Of a DNA stretch of 7,085 nucleotides, positions 1 to 4,592 are shown piece after piece. The stretch's first letter is position 1. Each line of letters opens with the position of its first letter. The DNA comes from G020353115 sp964481765 (GTDB lineage Bacteria; Bacteroidota; Bacteroidia; Bacteroidales; VadinHA17). The stretch covers positions 1 through 7,085 of the forward strand of contig CAYZVJ010000122.1 in NCBI GenBank assembly GCA_964481765.1, read 5' to 3'. A program made the translations under genes and the position numbers. The notes under the pieces are model-generated. The model worked only from the letters and a program-made list of their open reading frames with translations, made no database searches and was not told the DNA's origin.

Positions 1-11
1 CGGCAGGCAGG
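1..11. repeat. Right half of a CCTGCC/GGCAGG palindrome, cut by the window edge
   Basis: The first 11 bases, CGGCAGGCAGG, equal the right half (plus one base of the left half) of the perfect 20-bp palindrome at 468-487. The left half would lie outside the window. The other copy is therefore about 470 bp away in the same intergenic region. The function is unknown. Confidence 0.55.
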
Positions 12-31
12 AGTGATACGTTCCGGGAAAC

Positions 32-128
32 TAAACAATTAACCTTTAACCTTTTAACAATTAACTTCTTTAACTCACCACTCACTACTCATTTCTCATA
101 TCTTATCTTTCACCGAGCACCGAGTACC
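32..128. repeat. Degenerate heptanucleotide array (period 7)
   Basis: This non-coding tract reads as consecutive 7-base units. TTAACCT stands at 39 and 46, TTTAACA at 53 and ATTAACT at 60. After one poorer unit come CTCACCA at 74, CTCACTA at 81, CTCATTT at 88, CTCATAT at 95 and CTTATCT at 102. The phase continues to AGCACCG at 116 and AGTACCC at 123. Units drift in sequence, but the 7-base spacing holds for about 13 units, and the plus strand is very pyrimidine-rich. A 7-bp period is not a multiple of 3, which argues against coding. Heptanucleotide short tandem repeats (STRR) are known from cyanobacteria; comparison with those is my inference. I see no promoter, gene or RNA in the tract. Confidence 0.7.
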
Positions 129-227
129 CCCGCCCGAACGACGTTCCCGCCCGGATGGACTCCGTTCGCCCGCCTGAACGACATAGTCGGGCAGGGACGG
201 CTAGTCGGGCGGGCAGGACCGAGTACC
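119..227. mobile_element. GC-rich 89-bp block flanked by a 10-bp exact direct repeat (possible non-autonomous insertion)
   Basis: ACCGAGTACC occurs at 119-128 and again, exactly, at 218-227. Between them (129-217) is a GC-rich segment unlike its AT-rich surroundings. The block begins CCCGCCCGA and ends TCGGGCGGGCAGG, so its ends are roughly inverted complements. Inside, CCCGCCCGAACGAC (129-142) recurs with one change at 169-182, and TAGTCGGGC occurs at 184 and 202. Positions 173-195 can fold as a hairpin: CCTG and CGAC pair with GTCG and CAGG around an ATA loop, with one AA/GG internal mismatch. The layout resembles a small MITE-like insertion with a target-site duplication. There is no transposase, and recombination between repeats could give the same picture. 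Confidence 0.45.
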
Positions 228-248
228 TTCAATCATCAATCATCATTC
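228..248. repeat. Short continuation of heptamer repeats after the GC-rich block
   Basis: Immediately after the second ACCGAGTACC copy the 7-base phasing resumes, with TTCAATC at 228, ATCAATC at 235 and ATCATTC at 242. Together with 32-128 it looks like a single heptamer array interrupted by the block at 129-217. Confidence 0.5.
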
Positions 249-250
249 CG

Positions 251-268
251 GTCTGCTGACAGGCAGGC
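251..268. repeat. Degenerate copy of the CCTGCC/GGCAGG palindrome
   Basis: The 18 bases here match positions 471-488 at 15 of 18 sites. The right arm (AGGCAGGC) is intact and the substitutions lie in the left arm and centre, so the palindrome is no longer perfect. It appears to be a decayed member of the same repeat family. Confidence 0.45.
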
Positions 269-303
269 ATCCGGGGTTGTGATCGCCCTCCATACTGGAA
301 ATT

Positions 304-338
304 GCTGACTGCGGACTTCTTACTCGTACCGCGAACTG
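304..338. repeat. Short run of heptamers ending in ACT
   Basis: GCTGACT at 304, GCGGACT at 311 and TCTTACT at 318 are consecutive 7-base units sharing a terminal ACT. A looser fit continues through CGTACCG (325) and CGAACTG (332). The unit differs from the TTAACCT and CTCAYN units upstream, but the period is the same. The surrounding stretch to about 385 holds nothing else I can support. Confidence 0.4.
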
Positions 339-385
339 CCATTAGCACAATTCTTGCACACAGTCGCAGTACGAGGGAATTTATT

Positions 386-421
386 TTGAGGCATTTGAGG
401 CATTTCAGACACTTTAAGCAT
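386..421. repeat. Tandem repeat of a 9-bp unit, four copies
   Basis: TTGAGGCAT occurs at 386 and 395, followed by two diverged units, TTCAGACAC at 404 and TTTAAGCAT at 413. On the minus strand an open frame reads this as four Cys-Leu-Lys triplets, but that frame is short, has no recognisable product, and owes its openness to the repeat. I treat the tract as non-coding. Confidence 0.6.
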
Positions 422-467
422 TCGGTCATATATATGCTTTCCTGCCCTCCTTCATAATTCGTTATTC

Positions 468-487
468 CCTGCCTGCCGGCAGGCAGG
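468..487. repeat. Perfect 20-bp palindrome CCTGCCTGCC/GGCAGGCAGG
   Basis: CCTGCCTGCC (468-477) is followed without a spacer by its exact reverse complement GGCAGGCAGG (478-487). It is GC-rich in an AT-rich context, and no T-tract follows on the plus strand, so an intrinsic terminator is unlikely. Related copies lie at 1-11 and 251-268. Likely an interspersed palindromic repeat; whether a protein binds it cannot be told from the sequence. Confidence 0.65.
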
Positions 488-545
488 CTTGTCCATTATT
501 CTCCGAAGGAGTCTTTTCGGACGATATTTCTTTTTTCCATACCTT

Positions 546-601
546 TTATTCTTTTCTCCACGCCCCGTGCTCCTTGCTCCATGCTTCCCCTCATCCTTCC
601 A
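546..601. repeat. Pyrimidine-rich heptamer tract (NTNCTCC-like units)
   Basis: Consecutive 7-base units include TTTCTCC at 553, ACGCCCC at 560, GTGCTCC at 567, TTGCTCC at 574 and ATGCTTC at 581, followed by CCCTCAT and CCTTCCA. The plus strand is almost all C and T. It is the third unit type sharing a 7-bp period within 600 bp, and it ends just before the probable promoter region of the next gene. Confidence 0.5.
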
Positions 602-607
602 TTTCAA

Positions 608-625
608 TATATTTCTGTACCTTTA
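608..625 (+). promoter_or_regulatory. Candidate -7 promoter elements for the gene at 643
   Basis: Two near matches to the Bacteroidota -7 consensus TAnnTTTG lie here: TATATTTC (608-615) and TACCTTTA (618-625). Each differs only at the final G. No convincing -33 TTTG lies at the expected distance, so the promoter call is weak. Confidence 0.3.
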
Positions 626-627
626 TA

Positions 628-642
628 TAGAGAGATTCTCTA
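628..642 (+). promoter_or_regulatory. Inverted repeat TAGAGA-GAT-TCTCTA abutting the start codon
   Basis: A perfect 6-bp inverted repeat with a 3-base loop ends directly before the ATG at 643. In the mRNA it would place a small hairpin over the initiation region. It could equally be a small DNA operator, or an accident. If the hairpin forms, it favours the second in-frame ATG at 658, which follows an A-rich stretch. Confidence 0.35.
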
Positions 643-1779
643 ATGCAGGTTTATAAAATGGGGTTAATACATCGATTTGTATTTATTGGAGTGACTCTGT
701 TTTTTTCTGAACAGGTAATCTTTTCCCAGGTACGGATATTTGAGAGGCAGGATATTATGGATCAGATCCGGAATGGGATTGACCATGTCTACAATTATGA
801 TTTTCAGGGAGCTGATTCCATATTCCGGCAGGTTGAAAACCTGACTCCCGGACATCCGGTAAACCCCTTTTTACGCGGATTCATCATCTATTGGGAAACC
901 ACACCAATAACCCCGTTTGAGCAGAGATCCGGCGAATTTGTAGCGGAAATGGAGGAGACAAAACGCATCTCCCAAAACATGACAGATAAGAATGAGGAGG
1001 ATATAGAGGGAATCTTCTTCGACCTGGCTGCACATGCACTTCTTCTGCTATTCTATGCCGATAATGGTGATAGCAGGGAAGTGCTTTCACTGGTCATCCC
1101 AGCTTACCGGCGCCTTAAACAGGGATTTTATCTGGACCAGGAATTCGCGGAATTTCGGTTCTTTACCGGTGTTTATAATTACTACCGCGAAGTATACCCC
1201 GTCATTCATCCAGTCTATAAACCTGTCTCAGTGTTCTTCCCCCCGGGTGACAAGGATATAGGGTGGAAAATGCTCCTGTGGATCAAGGATAATTCTGTTT
1301 TTTTACGGGCTGAAGCATTGTACTTCCTCTCCCATATTGCCATGAGCATGGAGGATAATCCTGAACTTTCGCTCACGTTTACAAAAGAAGTGCTTGATAT
1401 CTTCCCTCATAATAACTTCTTCAGAATAAGACATTTGCTTGCATTAAACTCGGCATGTAACTATACAGAGATCAAATACCATATAAAGATCCTTCAGCAA
1501 GACATTGCCACGGACCGGTTTGCAGCCATGGCGTGCCTGATATTTGGCGGCATTGTACAGGAAAAGCTGGAATTGAATGATAAAGCTGCTGAACAAAACT
1601 ACCTGGAAGGATTAAAAATAGCTGAACAGTATGGCATCAGGGTCGATAACTATAGTGCACTTGCCCATTTTGGACTCAGCAGGATTTATGAACGACAGGG
1701 AGACAGAAAATTGGCCCGGGACAACTGGAGAGAGGCAAAATCACAGGCTAAATATGACTATATACTGAAAAACAACTGA
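643..1779 (+). CDS. Predicted exported helical-repeat (TPR-like) protein, function unknown
   Basis: I do not recognise this 378-aa protein as a named family. The N-terminus has a basic residue before a hydrophobic run (about residues 12-28) ending in SQ near residue 29, which fits a Sec signal peptide; a periplasmic or outer-surface location is inferred. The mature part is rich in helices. Residues 222-258 and 335-370 look like TPR units (the latter with GLSRIYERQGDRKLARDNW). The middle segment, with FFTGVYNYYREVYP (173-186) followed by GDKDIGWKML, loosely recalls the TPR39/Iml2-type helical-repeat pattern; that link is tentative. The start could be the ATG at 643, used here, or the ATG at 658 (residue 6), which gives a tidier signal peptide and escapes the hairpin at 628-642. 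It sits 159 bp before another exported TPR gene, which has its own promoter. Confidence 0.8.
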   Translation: MQVYKMGLIHRFVFIGVTLFFSEQVIFSQVRIFERQDIMDQIRNGIDHVYNYDFQGADSIFRQVENLTPGHPVNPFLRGFIIYWETTPITPFEQRSGEFVAEMEETKRISQNMTDKNEEDIEGIFFDLAAHALLLLFYADNGDSREVLSLVIPAYRRLKQGFYLDQEFAEFRFFTGVYNYYREVYPVIHPVYKPVSVFFPPGDKDIGWKMLLWIKDNSVFLRAEALYFLSHIAMSMEDNPELSLTFTKEVLDIFPHNNFFRIRHLLALNSACNYTEIKYHIKILQQDIATDRFAAMACLIFGGIVQEKLELNDKAAEQNYLEGLKIAEQYGIRVDNYSALAHFGLSRIYERQGDRKLARDNWREAKSQAKYDYILKNN

Positions 1780-1885
1780 TCAACCCACCTTCGATCCGGT
1801 ATGGTTTTTGATCCGAACTTCCATGCATTTCACCAATACATGTAACAGATGGGAATAATTCTTTTTAAAAATTGATAACTCTTTA

Positions 1886-1893
1886 TATATTTG
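1886..1893 (+). promoter_or_regulatory. Bacteroidota-type promoter (-7 element TATATTTG)
   Basis: TATATTTG matches the TAnnTTTG consensus at all six defined positions. It lies 45 bases before the ATG at 1939, giving a leader of roughly 35-40 nt. The -33 region is only a T-run (about 1862-1866) rather than a clean TTTG. The leader is A-rich just before the start codon and has no Shine-Dalgarno sequence, as is usual in this phylum. Confidence 0.6.
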
Positions 1894-1938
1894 CATCTTT
1901 GCTTCATTAACTGTTTTATGTTCTAAAAAATAAAAATC

Positions 1939-2919
1939 ATGGTAACGAAATCATGGAAACCTGGTAAGAAATGGATAGCCATTTTTCTGACACTTATTAC
2001 CCTTACAGGTTATGCACAAACCAAAAATGATGCGATCGCTGCCTATAATGAAGGGGTACAGCTTTTACAATCCAATGCCGCTGAAGCACTTGCTGCATTA
2101 GAGAAATGTATCGGCATTTGCCAAACGCTTGGTGAAGAAGGCGATGAAACCAGGGCTCTCGCTGAAATACAGATTCCTAAATTGCATTACAGCATGGCCA
2201 GGGAAGAAATGCAGGCTAAAAATTATGAAGAAGCCATCGCAAAATTCAACCTGGCCATTCAGTCAGCAGAAGAATATAACGATCCCAAAGTGAAGGAAAG
2301 TGCTGAGAAGTTGGTCCCGCAATTACATTACATCGTTGGGAATGCATACAGTAAAAGCAACGAGTGGGAAAAAGCGCATGCAAACTACGATAAGGCTATT
2401 GAATACGATCCGGTGTACACCAAAGCATACCTTGGTAAGGGATTGGCATACAGAGAACAGGATGATTTTGAAAACATGAAAGCCACCCTGGATAAGGTCA
2501 TCGAACTGGGATTGAATACCAACGACATGAAATCGGTGGAAACAGCAGAAAAAGTGATGCAAAATACCTATTTCAATGCCGCTGTAAAGGCGCTCACAGC
2601 TCAAAATATGGATGAAGCAGAAGAAGCACTGGAACGTACTATCGAATACGGGAACCAGATGGTAGATGCTTTTTATCAACTGGCTAAAATCTATAATTCA
2701 AAGCAAAAGTATACCGAAGCCATTGCTAAGATCAATAAGGCGATTGAATACGAAACCGGTGGAGATGAGGAAAAAGCCAAACTCTATTATGAACTGGCCA
2801 CTTCGTACGCCGGACAGGGGAATACAGATGCCGCCTGCGAAGCCTATAAGAAAGCTCTCTTCGGAGCGTATGAAGAGAATGCCAGATACCAGATCGAGCA
2901 CGTGCTGAAGTGTCAATAA
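1939..2919 (+). CDS. Exported tetratricopeptide-repeat protein
   Basis: This 326-aa protein has a basic N-region (K4, K7, K10, K11), a hydrophobic core (about 12-24) and a GYAQ end near residue 27, typical of a Bacteroidota signal peptide; it should act in the periplasm or at the envelope. The rest is almost entirely TPR helices, at about 28-61, 82-115, 129-162, 163-196, 211-240, 243-276 and 282-315. Clear TPR signatures include NAYSKSNEWEKAHANYDKAI and AKIYNSKQKYTEAIAKINKAI. Two consecutive repeats share a linker ending in P-x-LHY (80-84 and 127-131), suggesting local duplication. TPR proteins are scaffolds, so no specific partner can be named. It ends with four cysteines in total (57, 61, 300, 325). 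It is flanked by its own promoter and a strong downstream terminator, so it is probably monocistronic. Confidence 0.9.
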   Translation: MVTKSWKPGKKWIAIFLTLITLTGYAQTKNDAIAAYNEGVQLLQSNAAEALAALEKCIGICQTLGEEGDETRALAEIQIPKLHYSMAREEMQAKNYEEAIAKFNLAIQSAEEYNDPKVKESAEKLVPQLHYIVGNAYSKSNEWEKAHANYDKAIEYDPVYTKAYLGKGLAYREQDDFENMKATLDKVIELGLNTNDMKSVETAEKVMQNTYFNAAVKALTAQNMDEAEEALERTIEYGNQMVDAFYQLAKIYNSKQKYTEAIAKINKAIEYETGGDEEKAKLYYELATSYAGQGNTDAACEAYKKALFGAYEENARYQIEHVLKCQ

Positions 2920-2930
2920 GCAACGGATAG

Positions 2931-2953
2931 TATTCCGTGTGTCACACGGAATA
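2931..2953. repeat. Perfect 11-bp inverted repeat with a 1-base centre
   Basis: TATTCCGTGTG (2931-2941) and CACACGGAATA (2943-2953) are exact reverse complements around a single T, 12 bases after the TPR stop codon. No T-tract follows on the plus strand (AGTTAAAA), so it is not a classic intrinsic terminator. As RNA it would form about a 10-bp hairpin with a tight loop; as DNA it would be a symmetric binding site. Confidence 0.6.
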
Positions 2954-2971
2954 AGTTAAAAGTAATCAGTT

Positions 2972-2995
2972 ATGCCATAGGCATCCCTGTGGGAT
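2972..2995. repeat. Two abutting small hairpins (ATGCC/GGCAT and ATCCC/GGGAT)
   Basis: ATGCC-ATA-GGCAT (2972-2984) is followed by ATCCC-TGT-GGGAT (2983-2995), with two bases shared. Both have 5-bp stems and 3-base loops and are not followed by a T-run. Short palindromes of this kind are common between genes in Bacteroidota, in my recollection, so this may be an interspersed repeat rather than a regulator of either flanking gene. Confidence 0.4.
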
Positions 2996-3006
2996 ACGTT
3001 AAAAGG

Positions 3007-3037
3007 AGGCAATGCCTAAATGGTATTGCCTTTTTTT
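3007..3037 (+). terminator. Rho-independent terminator, probably partly bidirectional
   Basis: A 10-bp stem with one G-T wobble pairs 3007-3016 (AGGCAATGCC) with 3022-3031 (GGTATTGCCT) around a TAAAT loop, followed by a run of T to 3037. It ends plus-strand transcription from the TPR gene. In the other direction the hairpin is followed by CCTTTT, a weaker U-tract, so it may also stop the convergent minus-strand operon that ends at 3121. Confidence 0.85.
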
Positions 3038-3059
3038 ATATTATTTTTACTGATCCCTC

Positions 3060-3080
3060 TTAACCTTTAATCTTTAACAG
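3060..3080. repeat. Second heptamer tract (TTAACCT-type units)
   Basis: TTAACCT (3060), TTAATCT (3067) and TTAACAG (3074) are consecutive 7-base units. The first is identical to the two units at 39 and 46, on the same strand. A looser 7-8 base spacing of AAC/GAC trinucleotides continues at 3101, 3109, 3116 and 3123, up to the stop codon of the minus-strand gene ending at 3121. Confidence 0.45.
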
Positions 3081-3120
3081 CCTATCAACCAATAATATAT
3101 AACTTATTAACCAATGACTT

Positions 3121-3846
3121 CTAACTGCCTCTTAACGAGGCAATTTCTCCCAGCAATTCAGGGTTTTTTTCAATGGCATTTCCGACCACAATGATATCAG
3201 CGCCTGCCGCGTAAATATCAGCAGCATCTTCTTTACTCCGGATTCCACCTCCAACAATCACGGGAACAGTTACATGCTGCTTAACGCCCTTGATAATGGC
3301 TTCAGGTACCCTGGTACTGGCCCCACTCCCGGCCTCCAGATAGATGAGTTTATATCCCAGCATCTCAGAGGCAAGAGCAGTAGCAATGATAATATCCGGC
3401 TTGTCAGATGGGATTGGTTTTGAGTAGCTCATGTATTCAACCGATGTTGTAACACCGCTCTCAATCAGGATGTAAGCAGTGGATATGATCTCAAGATTGC
3501 TTTTCTTTAACAGAGGAGCTGCGATGATATGATTCCCGATTAAAAAGTCAGGATTCCTTCCCGAAACCAGAGATAACAGCAGAATACCATCGGCATGATC
3601 GGAGATCTGGAGAAGGCTGCCGGGAAACAGTAGCACCGGAATGGAGCTGTTCCCTTTGATCAGATCAATAACCGGATCAACCGGATTGGAAATCAGACTC
3701 CCTCCAATGAGAATGAAATCGATACTGTTCCGGCTGGCAATCCGGAGCGTTTCGATCAGGGAATCCTCTTCAATTTTATCCGGATCAACCAGCAGGGCAA
3801 TCTGTTTACGCTTCCCGGTTTTATGCAGTATCGAATCGTAGATCAT
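3121..3846 (-). CDS. Geranylgeranylglyceryl phosphate synthase family protein (GGGPS/PcrB)
   Basis: Members join a polyprenyl diphosphate to sn-glycerol-1-phosphate, forming the first ether bond of archaeal-type lipids; bacterial members are GGGPS or the heptaprenyl-using PcrB. The 241-aa product (ATG at 3846) has the TIM-barrel family signatures in order: LLVDPDK (18-24), IGGS (47-50), LLFPGS (72-77), YLEAGSGA (169-176), GGGIRS (199-204) and VVGNAIE (220-226), which bind glycerol phosphate and substrate. Length is typical. A TTG four codons upstream also opens the frame, but family members commonly begin at MIYD, so I chose the ATG. Chain-length preference cannot be read with certainty; Bacteroidota enzymes of this group are reported to act on the C20 substrate. 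It is the last gene of the minus-strand run, 38 bases after the phosphopantetheinyl transferase. No DGGGP synthase lies in the window. Confidence 0.9.
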   Translation of the reverse strand: MIYDSILHKTGKRKQIALLVDPDKIEEDSLIETLRIASRNSIDFILIGGSLISNPVDPVIDLIKGNSSIPVLLFPGSLLQISDHADGILLLSLVSGRNPDFLIGNHIIAAPLLKKSNLEIISTAYILIESGVTTSVEYMSYSKPIPSDKPDIIIATALASEMLGYKLIYLEAGSGASTRVPEAIIKGVKQHVTVPVIVGGGIRSKEDAADIYAAGADIIVVGNAIEKNPELLGEIASLRGS

Positions 3847-3884
3847 GGTTCTAATCAAGGAAATGTGAAATCAACAACCAGGCA

Positions 3885-4520
3885 TCATTTTTCACAACAC
3901 CAGACAATGATGTAGTTATCGTGTTTGAAATAGTGTAAATCAAAATCCTCTTTTCTGCTGACCGTATCCAGATGCCCCTTGATTACTCCCTTTTCATTAA
4001 TCTGGAACGGACTGATTAACAGGTTCTCCCTGAAATTAAGGTTCGGCTTGTCACACAACTTGTACAGTGCTTCTTTTGCACACCAGTGAATGTAAAGATG
4101 ATACCGTTGCAATGCTTCATCCTCTGTAATGTATTCATCCTTGCTAATAAATTTATGTGCAACCTTGTTTATCCTGTCCGTCATGTATTCCATATCGATA
4201 CCAACCCTTTTGTTCCGGCTTAACAGGATTGAGGTTAAAAGATACGAGTGAGTTATGCTGATATTGAATGATTTATCCCTGAGAAAAGGCTTGCGGGTTC
4301 CGTTATAAATAATCTTTGCTGAAGGATCGGCCATTCTGGTGAGAAGGGAACGTACACTGAGAAATTCTAATTTACGTTCCTGATTTCTGAAGCTCTCCAG
4401 TGAATGGACATCAGAATCTTCAAGGTTCAGGAATGATCGTAAGGTATCATAATCCTCACAAATCTCCCATACCCCCAGCATACATCCCGTGCTTAACTGT
4501 TTCCTAATAATCAACCCCAT
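3885..4520 (-). CDS. 4'-phosphopantetheinyl transferase superfamily protein (Sfp-like)
   Basis: The enzyme transfers the phosphopantetheine arm of coenzyme A to a serine of an acyl or peptidyl carrier protein, activating fatty-acid, polyketide or peptide synthesis. The 211-aa product carries the family motifs: NISITHS (86-92), VGIDMEY (106-112, with Mg-binding D109 and E111), the KFISKDEY segment (123-130) and WCAKEALYKL (146-155, with E150 and K154). An N-terminal RKLEFLSVRSLL segment (49-60) is also typical. Compared with roughly 220-240 aa for Sfp types it is slightly short but looks complete. It ends CCEK and has several other cysteines. It begins 72 bases after gldD, with a weak possible promoter in the gap, and is followed closely by the GGGPS gene. 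Which carrier protein it serves cannot be told from the sequence. Confidence 0.9.
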   Translation of the reverse strand: MGLIIRKQLSTGCMLGVWEICEDYDTLRSFLNLEDSDVHSLESFRNQERKLEFLSVRSLLTRMADPSAKIIYNGTRKPFLRDKSFNISITHSYLLTSILLSRNKRVGIDMEYMTDRINKVAHKFISKDEYITEDEALQRYHLYIHWCAKEALYKLCDKPNLNFRENLLISPFQINEKGVIKGHLDTVSRKEDFDLHYFKHDNYIIVWCCEK

Positions 4521-4542
4521 AATTAGCCCCTTTACGCAGGGT

Positions 4543-4550
4543 TAAATATA
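4543..4550 (-). promoter_or_regulatory. Weak candidate -7 element upstream of the phosphopantetheinyl transferase
   Basis: On the minus strand this reads TATATTTA, one base off TAnnTTTG, 22 bases before the ATG at 4520. I see no -33 TTTG at the right distance. If real, it would let the last two genes be transcribed apart from gldED; otherwise they are read through from upstream. Confidence 0.25.
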
Positions 4551-4592
4551 AAACCAGAAATTTACATAATTTATCATAACTATTTACGATGT

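Noticed and set aside
129..217. Rho-independent terminator or rRNA/tRNA fragment in the GC-rich block
   Set aside because: No T-tract follows the hairpins, and no tRNA cloverleaf or rRNA signature is visible.
229..429. Minus-strand 66-aa open frame with four CLK triplets
   Set aside because: It runs through heptamer, palindrome and 9-bp repeats, has no recognisable product or promoter, and owes its repeated triplets to the tandem repeat.
386..487. Possible CRISPR array
   Set aside because: Repeat units are 9 bp or single palindromes with no regular unique spacers, and no cas genes are present.
2323..2679. 118-aa minus-strand open frame opposite the TPR gene
   Set aside because: It is antisense to a well-supported TPR coding sequence; its Phe/Cys/His-rich composition reflects the complement of Lys/Glu/Ala-rich TPR codons.
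2931..3000. Riboswitch or structured RNA in the hairpin series
   Set aside because: The hairpins lie downstream of a stop codon between convergent genes, with no downstream gene on the plus strand to regulate and no known riboswitch core recognised.
3847..3858. TTG start for the GGGPS-family gene at 3858
   Set aside because: It adds only four residues before MIYD, where family members usually begin, and there is no supporting ribosome-binding signal.
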